From Geomicrobium sediminis (lineage in GTDB: Bacteria; Bacillota; Bacilli; Bacillales; Marinococcaceae), in contig NZ_JAFBEC010000005.1 in assembly GCF_016908595.1 (NCBI RefSeq), positions 186,001 through 250,000 of the forward strand: 64,000 nucleotides of DNA, given 5' to 3'. Under the pieces are notes generated by a model. It saw only the letters and a program-made list of their open reading frames with translations, was not told where the DNA came from and made no database searches. This document shows, piece by piece, positions 41,860-50,054 of this stretch (the first letter of the stretch is position 1; the number at the start of each line of letters is the position of its first letter). Made by a program: the position numbers and the translations under genes.

Positions 41860-43272
41860 ATGAGCGATCAATTGAAAAAGCATCCCCTTAAGAAAATACC
41901 GGTTCGTAACCCCGATCATAGTCATCATAAATCTCCTTCTACACATACGAAGTGGGACAGCGATGCCCCTGCAAAGTTTCATTCTCAAACTGTAGGCAGA
42001 AATGGTCCAACTCTAGAACAAGATAGCATTGCACACGAAACAAACCAAGACCTTGTATATGAAAAAATTCTTGAACGACCTGTTCATGTAAAAGGCTTTG
42101 GAGCTTTTGGGAAATTTGAAACGATGAGTTCTATGAGCAACTACACGAAGATCCCGTTTTTGCAAACATCAGGAACAATCGTTCCAATTGCGGTGAGGTT
42201 TTCACTCGCTGTTAGTACGAAAGGAACACCTGATACGTCCAGAAATGTTCGAGGTTTTGCAACGAAGTTCTATACGAAAGAGGGAATATTTGATCTAGTC
42301 TTTAACCATATTCCAGTCTTTTCGGTTAGAGACGCCATCCGCTTTCCAGAAGCCATTCGTGCTCTCCTTCCTTCTCCAACAAACAACCTTATTGACCCGA
42401 CACGCTTTTGGGCATTTGTCGCCCGCGCACCTGAGTCGATTCATTTTGTCGTTCGCCTCTATTCAGATGCGGGTACAGTAAAAAGCTTACGAAAAATTCC
42501 AGGGCATAGCGTTAATACGTATGTATGGCGAAACACTCGCGGACAACGGCATTACATTAAATACAGATGGATTCCATTTGCAGGAGAAGATTACATCACA
42601 AGTGAAGAAGCCGAAAAATTAGCTTTGAGAAACCCTGATTACTCTGGCCAAGATTTATACGATACAATCGCCTCTGGTCAACCCGTAGAATACGGATTAT
42701 ACGTGCAAATTCTTGATCCTGAAGATGCTCATTTGTTACCGTTTGACCCTTTAGATGACACGAAAGTTTGGGATGAGGAACACATTCCACTCCATCCCGT
42801 CGGAAAGCTCACATTAAATGAAAACCCAACAAACTACATGGAACAAATTGAAAAGCTAACTTTTTCACCGACAAATTTACTTGATGGTGCGGAACTATCA
42901 GACGATAAAATGTTACAAGGCAGAGCGAACATCTATTTCGACTCACAACGTAGACGCCTCGGCCCAGAATTCCGGAAAGTTCCCGTTAATGCTCAAAAAA
43001 ATTGGACACCTGACAACCTTGTGACAAGTGGTGAGGGACGGTTTGTTGAAGGTCACCTCACGCGATCCACGATTAAGAAAACCGATGACTTCTCACAAGC
43101 AGGAGAGTACTATCATTCTCTTAACTCCATTGAAAAAACAAACCTTGTCATGAATATCGCCGTCGCCCTTGCAGGGATTGATCGCTCAGTCCAACAAACT
43201 GTCATTAACTACTTGTGTTCAGCTTCAACATCATTAGGAAATCGTGTGTCAGAGCAAATCACTAAACTATGA
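41860..43272 (+). CDS. Heme catalase
   Basis: 470 residues, clade-3 length. RPVHVKGFGAFGKFE contains the distal His (H76), VRGFATKFYTKEG and VFNHIPVFSVRDAIRFP follow, KLTLNENPTNYMEQIEKLTF is conserved, and GRANIYFDSQRRRLGPEF holds the proximal heme-ligand Tyr (Y359). The usual NNTP segment reads NHIP here; by position the retained Asn (N149) fits the catalytic Asn. GC-neutral, GGGAGGG before the ATG. Cytoplasmic peroxide detoxification. Confidence 0.9.
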   Translation: MSDQLKKHPLKKIPVRNPDHSHHKSPSTHTKWDSDAPAKFHSQTVGRNGPTLEQDSIAHETNQDLVYEKILERPVHVKGFGAFGKFETMSSMSNYTKIPFLQTSGTIVPIAVRFSLAVSTKGTPDTSRNVRGFATKFYTKEGIFDLVFNHIPVFSVRDAIRFPEAIRALLPSPTNNLIDPTRFWAFVARAPESIHFVVRLYSDAGTVKSLRKIPGHSVNTYVWRNTRGQRHYIKYRWIPFAGEDYITSEEAEKLALRNPDYSGQDLYDTIASGQPVEYGLYVQILDPEDAHLLPFDPLDDTKVWDEEHIPLHPVGKLTLNENPTNYMEQIEKLTFSPTNLLDGAELSDDKMLQGRANIYFDSQRRRLGPEFRKVPVNAQKNWTPDNLVTSGEGRFVEGHLTRSTIKKTDDFSQAGEYYHSLNSIEKTNLVMNIAVALAGIDRSVQQTVINYLCSASTSLGNRVSEQITKL

Positions 43273-43278
43273 ATAGAT

Positions 43279-43312
43279 AGAGCTAATTCCTACCTCGGGT
43301 TAGCTCTTTTTT
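43279..43312 (+). terminator. Terminator after catalase
   Basis: AGAGCTAA/TTAGCTCT with a 13-nt loop and six Ts. Confidence 0.8.
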
Positions 43313-43618
43313 GTTCTTGGATCTTTAGCAATAACAACACATTGAATAGAGTACTCGTTTCATAGATAGTCATAAAGTACGCAATAACAGCAACATATCC
43401 CTAGAAAGGATTTTCTCAACATGATTTTAGACCTTCTCCTACAGATCCTATGACCCTATTGAATGTTCTACCTTTAGTCTTTTTAAGATATTTTGACATA
43501 GTCTCTTACTCATACTTTTGTCATTCAACCCCTCCTTTCTCAAGTGCCAAATGATTGATATGGTACGATTTAATTACTCAAAATTCTAATAATTATAAAA
43601 GAGGGAGTTGTTCTTTAC
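43313..43618. other. Gene-free stretch
   Basis: About 300 bases between the catalase terminator and the secreted peptidase. Apart from a GGGAG site before 43619 no feature stands out; a 10-codon frame at about 43421 is too short to support. Confidence 0.4.
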
Positions 43619-44755
43619 ATGAAAATGTTTTCACGTTTAGCAATGATTGTCTTAGCCGGGGGCTTGATGACGACCACTCCTAGTTATGCAGCTGAAGATT
43701 CTCCGTATACCGCTTCAGAGCTCCAATCGTTGATTACTGATTTAGAAGCTGAGGGTCATTTTGATTCTAGTCACGTATACCGTCAGCTCTCTGTGCATGC
43801 GACAACACTCTCACATTATGAAAACCAAGGGAGTAATGAAAAGCTCGTTCGTCACACTGGTGGGTTCCATAACTTGCTCCATCACCAAAAAGATGCGATC
43901 TCTGATCATGCTTTCGAACTGCTATTTCATCACGGTGAATCGTTAAGAGCAGCATACTTACCATTTGATGAAGATCTTGCGCTGGAACATATCGAACACT
44001 TAAGTGTAGAAATCGGTCCGCGTGTCGCTGGTAGCTTAGAAGAAGTTGAGGCCGCAGAATACATTGAAGATATTTTTATTGACCTTGGCTACGAAACGGC
44101 CATCGAATACTTCGATATCAGAAACGGTACTGAAGAATCACAAAATGTCATTGCCATTAAAGAAGCTGAGGGCGTTGAGGACCCAGAGATTGTCTATTTG
44201 ACGGCTCATTATGATAGTGTTCCAAATGCCCCTGGTGCAAATGACAACGGTTCCGGCACGGCAGCATTACTAGAACTGGCACGTGTCATGCAAGACATTC
44301 CTGTTGATAAGGAAGTCCGATTTGTCGCTCTTGGCGCTGAGGAAATCGGTCTCGTTGGGGCCTATCGTTATGCAGAGACACTCACTGAAGAAGAAATCAA
44401 CCGCAGCTTCGGAAACTTTAATATGGATATGGTCGCAACCAATTGGGAACCTGCAGACACACTGTATGTAAATGTCGTCGATGGACAAGCAAATAACGTG
44501 TGGCATCAGGCACACGCTGCCTCAAACACGTTAAACAATGACATCTTGTTCCTATTCCAACGTGGCGCGTCCGATCACGTTGCCTTCCACCAAGTCGGCA
44601 TCGATGCAGCCAACTTTATTTGGAGAGAACCAGGCACACATAGCTTAGAGCCATGGTACCACACGCCAGAGGATACCATCGATAAAATCAGCACCGAGAA
44701 ACTTAAAATGGTCGGCGACTTGATTTATACATCTGTGACAGAATTGGATTATTAG
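43619..44755 (+). CDS. Secreted M28-family zinc aminopeptidase
   Basis: 378 residues with a signal peptide (KMFSRLAMIVLAGGLMTTTPSYAA). The M28 metal ligands are all visible: LTAHYDSVPNAPGANDNGSG (His and bridging Asp), ALGAEEIGLVGA (Glu pair), FNMDMVATN (Asp) and EPWYHTPEDTIDKI (His). The acidic mature protein suggests function in a saline or alkaline medium. Probably releases amino acids from peptides outside the cell. Confidence 0.92.
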   Translation: MKMFSRLAMIVLAGGLMTTTPSYAAEDSPYTASELQSLITDLEAEGHFDSSHVYRQLSVHATTLSHYENQGSNEKLVRHTGGFHNLLHHQKDAISDHAFELLFHHGESLRAAYLPFDEDLALEHIEHLSVEIGPRVAGSLEEVEAAEYIEDIFIDLGYETAIEYFDIRNGTEESQNVIAIKEAEGVEDPEIVYLTAHYDSVPNAPGANDNGSGTAALLELARVMQDIPVDKEVRFVALGAEEIGLVGAYRYAETLTEEEINRSFGNFNMDMVATNWEPADTLYVNVVDGQANNVWHQAHAASNTLNNDILFLFQRGASDHVAFHQVGIDAANFIWREPGTHSLEPWYHTPEDTIDKISTEKLKMVGDLIYTSVTELDY

Positions 44756-44821
44756 AGAGTCATGCAGGATCCCTCTGAGCTGGTTAAGGAACACGCACTA
44801 TTATGAGCAACGTTCTTAAGT

Positions 44822-44862
44822 GACAACCTTTATGTTTGATTGATAGGGGTTGTCTTTTTTTT
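44822..44862 (+). terminator. Terminator after M28 peptidase
   Basis: GACAACC/GGTTGTC with an 18-nt loop and eight Ts. Confidence 0.7.
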
Positions 44863-44878
44863 GCTAAAACTAATAATC

Positions 44879-45658
44879 CTAAAACCGAATTTCTACCAAA
44901 CCATATGTATGTACACCTGTCCCAAAATGCGCCAAGTCTTTTTCACGCAAATCGCGAACAGCTTCGGTTACGTCGGTCCAAATGTTATTTGGTATGCTCA
45001 AAGTGTTGTGTGAACCATATACGTTGTTAATGTTCGGAATACGAGAGACGTACGCCAGCGAATCGAGCAGTTTCACTGGATCCGTCGTCGGATAAAACGC
45101 ATATATCGGAGATTCGATATACAATAAGTCGCCTGTGAATAACAAGCCATTTGTCAGATCTTCAACAACTAGGTGACCTGGTGAATGGCCAGGCGTATGA
45201 TGAACGACAAGCGTGCGACCGCCAAGATCAAGTCGATCTTTGTGTTCTAGAAGTCCTGTCGGTTTGCCAGTAAAGGGCGTATACGTGTCTGGATTGAAAG
45301 ATGGTGGTGGGCTCTTTGTTAAATCTCGTCCAATATCTTTTCGAATTTGATCGAGTGTTAAGCCTTTAATTCCTTCTTCCAACCAATCTGCTTCTTCTGA
45401 ATGGACGTACAATCGTTCGAACTCCCCATGACCCCCAATGTGATCAACGTGAACATGCGTAGTGATCACATCGATTGGCAAATCTGTTAATTGATCCGTC
45501 ATTCGCTTAATTGAATCAATGCCAAGACCCGTATCAATTAATGATGCTCGCCTCTCTCCAATTAGTAAAAAAGAATGCACCTTTTCCCAATGTCCGTATT
45601 CACTTATGGCATATGTATTCGGATGAAGTTCTTGAACGGAAAACCATAGATCGTGCAT
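44879..45658 (-). CDS. MBL-fold metallohydrolase
   Basis: 259 residues of the metallo-beta-lactamase fold: VITTHVHVDHIGGHGEF is the HxHxDH metal site, VVHHTPGHSPGHLVV provides the next His and FTGDLLYIESPIY the bridging Asp. Closest in style to glyoxalase-II-like/phosphohydrolase relatives rather than beta-lactamases; substrate unknown. Stand-alone gene. Confidence 0.9.
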   Translation of the reverse strand: MHDLWFSVQELHPNTYAISEYGHWEKVHSFLLIGERRASLIDTGLGIDSIKRMTDQLTDLPIDVITTHVHVDHIGGHGEFERLYVHSEEADWLEEGIKGLTLDQIRKDIGRDLTKSPPPSFNPDTYTPFTGKPTGLLEHKDRLDLGGRTLVVHHTPGHSPGHLVVEDLTNGLLFTGDLLYIESPIYAFYPTTDPVKLLDSLAYVSRIPNINNVYGSHNTLSIPNNIWTDVTEAVRDLREKDLAHFGTGVHTYGLVEIRF

Positions 45659-45828
45659 CGTAAAACCTCCTCAGTAGCTAATCAACTCACTTGATTTCTT
45701 TCTTTACTACGATGCGAAATCCTTTATTTTTTATTAATTTCTCTCGATTAACAGACTGACTTGTTTTGCAATGGAATACGTAGATTCATAAAGTAATTCT
45801 ATCTAGATAATAGTAGGCGCTTAACTTT

Positions 45829-46524
45829 TTATGGTCCCTGAAATGGAGGGTTTCTGACATGGGCTGCAAACTCTTCTTTGTGCGGTGCGTTCTCCTGAAG
45901 AATCTCTTTAGCTGCAAGTTCCACATCATATTCTGTCATTCGCAATTCGATCTCCTTTGAATTCATACATAACCAGCAAGCGCCTCGTAATCGACTCTGA
46001 AGGCCTACACTTCCTGCATTAATGATGTTTTTCGAAGCAATCATTCGCTTAAATTGAATGTGCGTATGACCACACACAATCGTCGATTGCTTCGTTTTAC
46101 TTATCATCTGTTCCACTTCGTTAGCAGGTGTGTCGATTCTTATCGCTTCAACATCGCTTCTCGGCGAACCATGTACAAACAGGACGTCTTCTTCACCATG
46201 AGAAAATCCAAACGAACCTAACCACTCCAATTGCTCATCCGATAATTGCTCAATACACCATTGATTTACTTCTTCTGCCATCGTATGAATAGCTCGAGGA
46301 GGTATTTTGTATTGCTCATAAATCTCTCGATCACTATTTCCCATAACAAAATGATACTCATCTTTCTTAGCATAAAGTCGTTCCACTACTTGCCTCGGCT
46401 GCGGTCCCCAAGCTATGTCTCCTCCCACAATCACTTTATCGACCTTCTCTTTCTCGATTACGTGTAAGACAGCCTCTAGCGCCCGAAAGTTCCCATGAAT
46501 ATCATAGATCGCAGCAATTTTCAT
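45829..46524 (-). CDS. YfcE/MJ0936-type metallophosphoesterase
   Basis: 231 residues: IAAIYDIHGNFRALEAVL (D-x-H), VIVGGDIAWGPQP (GD), FVMGNSDREIYEQ (GNxD), LFVHGSPRSD and IVCGHTHIQFKRM (GHTH). A small single-domain phosphoesterase; relatives hydrolyse phosphodiesters, and substrate is unknown. AAIYDIHGN at residue 3 fixes the start. Confidence 0.9.
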   Translation of the reverse strand: MKIAAIYDIHGNFRALEAVLHVIEKEKVDKVIVGGDIAWGPQPRQVVERLYAKKDEYHFVMGNSDREIYEQYKIPPRAIHTMAEEVNQWCIEQLSDEQLEWLGSFGFSHGEEDVLFVHGSPRSDVEAIRIDTPANEVEQMISKTKQSTIVCGHTHIQFKRMIASKNIINAGSVGLQSRLRGACWLCMNSKEIELRMTEYDVELAAKEILQENAPHKEEFAAHVRNPPFQGP

Positions 46525-46567
46525 TTGGTTACCCTCCTAATCACTTCAACAATCATAGACTAAGGCA

Positions 46568-46742
46568 CTCACAAACTGCTAAGTTTTGTGAGCAAACCGG
46601 TACAAATTACTAACATGTCAGCCTGTTCTGCCACCATAACTAACGTTTTGTGTGCAGAACGCTTCATTATGTGAGTAGAAGCCCTCATTGCGTTCACTTT
46701 TTGTGCTACGCTGCTCACAAACTGACGGATTTGTGAGCAGCG
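46568..46742. repeat. Cluster of related imperfect palindromes
   Basis: Three hairpins share a common core: CTCACAAA/TTTGTGAG (46568-46592), GTTCTGC/GCAGAAC (46625-46660, containing TAACGTTTTGTGTGCAG) and a 13-bp perfect stem GCTGCTCACAAA/TTTGTGAGCAGC (46709-46742). No T runs follow, so they are not standard terminators. No gene in this 250-base gap. Confidence 0.65.
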
Positions 46743-46771
46743 CTAAACAGCGATCACCTATTTATTAACAA

Positions 46772-47785
46772 CTACTTCGCATTCCACGCTGAAATGACCT
46801 CTAGTTCCCTTTCTTTACTCATTCCTGCCTTAAGATTGGAAAGTGTCAAATTTTCAACGGTACTTAACCAATCATGTGTGTCTTGAATGGTCTTATTTAA
46901 AGGTGAAAATGACAACCCTTTGTTGATCGCTTTTTCATTATTCGCTGAAGCTGCGCCGCTTAATGACGATGGCAACCAAAAAGGGAGCTCTTCCCACGGC
47001 AATACGTGTTTATCAATCAGAAATCCATCATCGATCCAGACAAAATTTGCGTTGTTGTTGCAGACACGGTTGCATGCCTTTAATACGTCTTCCATCGTCA
47101 TCACGTGCGATGGACCGGTAACATTATAGATCCCAGTAACTTGCTGCTCTACACTACTGACGATCCACCTTGCCAAGTCTCGCACGTCGATAAACTGGAC
47201 TTGTTGCTTTGGATTTCCAGGCGCAATCACATCGCCACCTTGTTTTATTCTCAGAAGCCAATAAGGCAATCGGTCGCTATAATCATTCGGTCCAACGACT
47301 AAGCCAGCTCGAATGATTAGTGTACGGCCTGGTATATTTCTTTCTGCAACGATCTCACCCGCTGCTTTTAATCCCCCATAGTGCGGTCCGTAAATAGGCC
47401 CTGCCGTTCCTTTTGTTAACTCTGTGATTTCACCCTCCAAAAGTTGCTTTGTCGCATCTTCTTCTGTTAAGCCCACCTTCGAGAAGTCCTCATAAACGGA
47501 AATGCTAGAAATGTACGTGTAATGAGCAACAACCTGAGCTAAACGTGCACTTGCTTTATCAACCGTCCTCGGAATATAACCAGAAACATCAATCGCGGCA
47601 TCCCACGTTCTACCTTTTAGAGCGTCTAAATCACCGTCTCGATCACCAATTAATTGCTCAACATTTGAAGATGTATACGAATGATTTCCGCGATTCAAGA
47701 CGGTAACGGTATGACCATGATGAAGTAAGTGATCAACGATGTGCTTTCCTATAAACCTTGATCCTCCGAGCACTAATACGTTCAT
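46772..47785 (-). CDS. NAD(P)-dependent epimerase/dehydratase (extended SDR-like)
   Basis: 337 residues: VLVLGGSRFIGKHIVDHL is the GxxxxxG Rossmann motif at the N terminus; YTYISSISVYEDF provides the Ser/Tyr region; GPHYGGLKAAGEIVAER carries YGGLK in place of YxxxK; GLVVGPNDYSDRLPYWLLRI and FIDVRDLARWIV are typical of atypical/extended SDRs that act on sugars or aromatic compounds. Substrate unknown. Confidence 0.87.
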   Translation of the reverse strand: MNVLVLGGSRFIGKHIVDHLLHHGHTVTVLNRGNHSYTSSNVEQLIGDRDGDLDALKGRTWDAAIDVSGYIPRTVDKASARLAQVVAHYTYISSISVYEDFSKVGLTEEDATKQLLEGEITELTKGTAGPIYGPHYGGLKAAGEIVAERNIPGRTLIIRAGLVVGPNDYSDRLPYWLLRIKQGGDVIAPGNPKQQVQFIDVRDLARWIVSSVEQQVTGIYNVTGPSHVMTMEDVLKACNRVCNNNANFVWIDDGFLIDKHVLPWEELPFWLPSSLSGAASANNEKAINKGLSFSPLNKTIQDTHDWLSTVENLTLSNLKAGMSKERELEVISAWNAK

Positions 47786-47866
47786 GACAAATCATCTCCT
47801 TCAATTATTTAGCCTTTGCTATTTGCTATAACGAAAGAAACGTTTATAAAGATACGCCCTTCACCA

Positions 47867-47902
47867 AAAAAAGGCGTACCCTGGTTAACAAGGAACGCCT
47901 TT
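47867..47902 (-). terminator. Hairpin with T run on the minus strand
   Basis: AAAGGCGT/ACGCCTTT with a loop of about 17 nt and seven Ts on the minus strand; no intact minus-strand gene ends here, so it may have lost its gene. Confidence 0.55.
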
Positions 47903-48058
47903 GGAGGTTTAATTTCCATACAGAGAATGAGACAGAAATCACCTCAACTTTACCACTAGGCATTTGATACGCGGATACGATTCGCACGTTTTCCTAAGCT
48001 CCTTTCGCTCATCTGTTGACAACTGCATTTGCGTTTTTCTCTTTATCAAATTACATGA

Positions 48059-48116
48059 TTTACTGCCTTACCTAATTTGCTACAATCTGCTCCATCTGCT
48101 ACACTACACGTATAAT
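48059..48116 (+). promoter_or_regulatory. Candidate promoters of the antitoxin RNA
   Basis: TTTACT (48059-48064) with TACAAT (48081-48086) at 16 bp, and a perfect TATAAT at 48111-48116 with a poor -35. Either would start a plus-strand RNA ending at 48258. Confidence 0.4.
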
Positions 48117-48122
48117 GAATCG

Positions 48123-48258
48123 AGAATTCGCATAATTTAAAAGCACTCCTGGATGCTGATACATCCAAGAGCGCTACAGAACAAGTCCCTTTTGGGGCGA
48201 TGTTCACCAGTGACGGTGACTACCCGCTAGTTTGGAAGCCAGGGGTGGTCACTTTTTT
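48123..48258 (+). ncRNA. Putative antisense antitoxin RNA
   Basis: A plus-strand transcript starting near 48095-48123 would end at a terminator (GTGACTACCC/GGGTGGTCAC, 48216-48252, then six Ts). Its last bases overlap the toxin stop codon and it is fully complementary to the toxin mRNA 3' region, the layout of TxpA/RatA-type systems. 5' end is approximate. Confidence 0.55.
48134..48175 (-). terminator. Terminator of the toxin mRNA
   Basis: AGCACTCCTGGATG pairs with CATCCAAGAGCGCT (14 bp with wobbles), T-rich on the minus strand; it would end the toxin mRNA about 75 bases after its stop codon. Confidence 0.7.
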
Positions 48259-48341
48259 GTGTTGTTCGCGTCTTTTGCGATCATATATACGAAGGTTGCC
48301 ACAAGTACGATTAACGTAGCAGCTTCGTAAGTGAGATACAT
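48249..48341 (-). CDS. Holin-like type I toxin
   Basis: A 30-residue peptide starting MYLTYEAATLIVLVATFVYM and ending in a Lys/Asn-rich tail. The pattern (M-x-x-YEA, one hydrophobic helix, short basic end) is that of the putative holin-like toxin family found with antisense RNAs in Bacillaceae. AGGGGGTGAGG lies upstream, and the mRNA leader contains CACC and CCTC stretches able to pair with it. The downstream antisense RNA supports the assignment. Confidence 0.72.
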   Translation of the reverse strand: MYLTYEAATLIVLVATFVYMIAKDANNTKK

Positions 48342-48591
48342 AAACGCCTCACCCCCTCCCAGTCGTCAGCACCGACGAATAAACCTTAGACGTGACGAGA
48401 GGAATAAAGGTGAACAACCACCCCTGAAACTTATTCTGTTCGTTTCACTATATCATATTGAAACTTCAAACTTATCTGCCATTTGCACTAAGACGTTCTA
48501 CCACTGAAAAACAGCTTTTTGCTCCTAAAAGACCAGAGCATATAAAAAAACAGATGCACATCTCCATATGATTTTAGAATTTCTTTGAAAT

Positions 48592-48862
48592 TTATAACCA
48601 CATTAACTTGAGAATTCGTTTAATGTTCACCGTCAATATGGCAAAAGCATCCTTCAACTCCATACTTAAGAGTCCCGAGAATGAAGCGATTTCATACCCG
48701 TATTGGTGCTTGAGTTCAAGGTACTTGCCGATGGAATACCGCTTCGTATGGTGCCATCCCTAGAAAGTACTTAAACGACATGTCATATTTCAATTGACAA
48801 GGTTAACGTCAGACAACGGATAGATAAGTATTTGAACATTCGTATGGGGGGCGATGACTGAA
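48592..48862 (-). pseudogene. Decayed transposase (IS1182-like)
   Basis: On the minus strand 48592-48759 encodes a C-terminal fragment with ELKHQYGYEIASFSGLLSM and VNIKRILKLM, as at the end of IS1182-type transposases. Just upstream, in another frame, the segment KYDMSFKYFLGMAP resembles an N-terminal part of such enzymes, and LIYPLSD occurs in a third frame. So the gene has lost its middle and carries frameshifts; no functional transposase remains. Confidence 0.65.
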
Positions 48863-48977
48863 CGCCCATAAATCAAGCTATACGTTCATGACGAACACCG
48901 CTTTTTTCGGTTATTTATTTTATGACCTCTGTGCGTCACCGAGCTCTTCTTCTAACAAACACCCTTGATTGGAACGG

Positions 48978-49141
48978 AAGGCGGTGACGCCTGCGGAAAG
49001 GGGGCGAGACGAGACCCGAATGGCGAAGCCTGAGGAGGCTCGGCCGTTCCTCCGCGGCATAGAAAACACGGTGACTGCGAAGCAGGAGCCGATGTTGCCC
49101 TTATGCCAGGGGTGCAAGCATCCGCCTGCAGTGGAAATCAT
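48978..49141. repeat. GC-rich Bacillaceae-type interspersed repeat
   Basis: A GC-rich island in an A/T-rich gap. It starts GGCGGTGACGCCTGCGG, contains GCCTGAGGAGGCTCGGCC and CCTCCGCGG, and ends CATCCGCCTGCAGTGGAAAT. This order matches a repeat seen widely between genes of Bacillus relatives. GACGCCTGCGG is shared with the core of the element at 25123-25470. The open frames across it are by-products of base composition. Confidence 0.6.
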
Positions 49142-49160
49142 GACTCTAGTATAGTTTATC

Positions 49161-49201
49161 AAAAAAGAACGTACGCTCGAAAATTCAAGGGTACGTTCTT
49201 T
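49161..49201 (-). terminator. Terminator of the RidA-SDR operon
   Basis: Perfect 11-bp stem AAAGAACGTAC/GTACGTTCTTT with a 16-nt loop and a T run on the minus strand. Confidence 0.85.
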
Positions 49202-49250
49202 AGTCAAAGACTATTTCAGCGGTCCAATTTGATTAGAGGGGGTTTCGACA

Positions 49251-50042
49251 TTAAAGGGCTTTAACTAAGCCACCATCAACGAGCAATGATTGTCCGGTAA
49301 CATACGTATTGGCACCTGAGCATAGGAATACCGCTTGTTTTGCGAATTCTTCTGGTTGGCCGTAGCGTCCCATCGGGATGCTCTTCTCGGAGTTCTCTTT
49401 CACTTGATCATATGAGAGACCAACTTTGTCGGCTTTAATCTTGTCTAGACTTTCAACTCTGCCTGTAGCGATCCGTCCTGGGCCAAGTGTATTAATTAAA
49501 ATATTGTCTTCCGCTAATTCTTGAGAGAGACTTTTCGCAAGTCCGACGATGCCTGCTCTGAATGTGTTGGACAGCAGCAAATTATCGAGCGTTTGTTTGA
49601 TGGAAGAAGATGCGAAATTAAGAATATGTCCACCGCCTTGTTTACGCATGTGCGGTAACACTTCACGTATTGCTCGAACGAAACTTAATAAGTTCAGTTC
49701 AAATGCATTCTGCCATTGTTCATCTGAAAATTTATCGAACCCGCCGGCTGGAGGTCCGCCAGCATTATTAATGAGCACGTCAACCGTGCCGTACTGATCG
49801 GCCGCTGACTGGACGAGGTTTTTAATGTCGTCGCCTTTGGTGATGTCACATACTTTATACATGACACTTGCAGATGGTGCTGCTTCTTGGATGTGTTCAA
49901 CGGCACGTTGCAATTCTTCTTCGTTGCGACTTGAAATGACAACGTTAGCCCCTTCTTTTGCGAATTCTAAGGCTGTTGCTTTACCTAATCCTTGGCTTGC
50001 AGCCATAACGATCACTGTTTTGTTTGTTAAATTCAAATCCAT
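49251..50042 (-). CDS. SDR-family protein lacking the catalytic Tyr-Lys pair
   Basis: About 263 residues from the ATG at 50042 (GAGG 8 nt upstream). Rossmann motif AASQGLGKATALEFAKEG and NNAGGPPAGGFD are normal, but after ILNFASSSIKQ the usual YxxxK reads SNTFR (LLLSNTFRAGIVGLAKSL). This variant occurs in a recognisable subgroup of SDRs and implies altered or no dehydrogenase chemistry. Last gene of the five-gene operon. Confidence 0.85.
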   Translation of the reverse strand: MDLNLTNKTVIVMAASQGLGKATALEFAKEGANVVISSRNEEELQRAVEHIQEAAPSASVMYKVCDITKGDDIKNLVQSAADQYGTVDVLINNAGGPPAGGFDKFSDEQWQNAFELNLLSFVRAIREVLPHMRKQGGGHILNFASSSIKQTLDNLLLSNTFRAGIVGLAKSLSQELAEDNILINTLGPGRIATGRVESLDKIKADKVGLSYDQVKENSEKSIPMGRYGQPEEFAKQAVFLCSGANTYVTGQSLLVDGGLVKAL

Positions 50043-50054
50043 TGGTTCCACCTC

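Noticed and set aside
42295-42330. Loss of the catalytic Asn in the catalase (NHIP for NNTP)
   Set aside because: By offset from H76 and Y359 the retained N149 fits the catalytic position, so loss of activity cannot be claimed.
48920-49207. 95-residue minus-strand ORF over the GC-rich repeat
   Set aside because: Composition artefact of the repeat; it also reads through the operon terminator.
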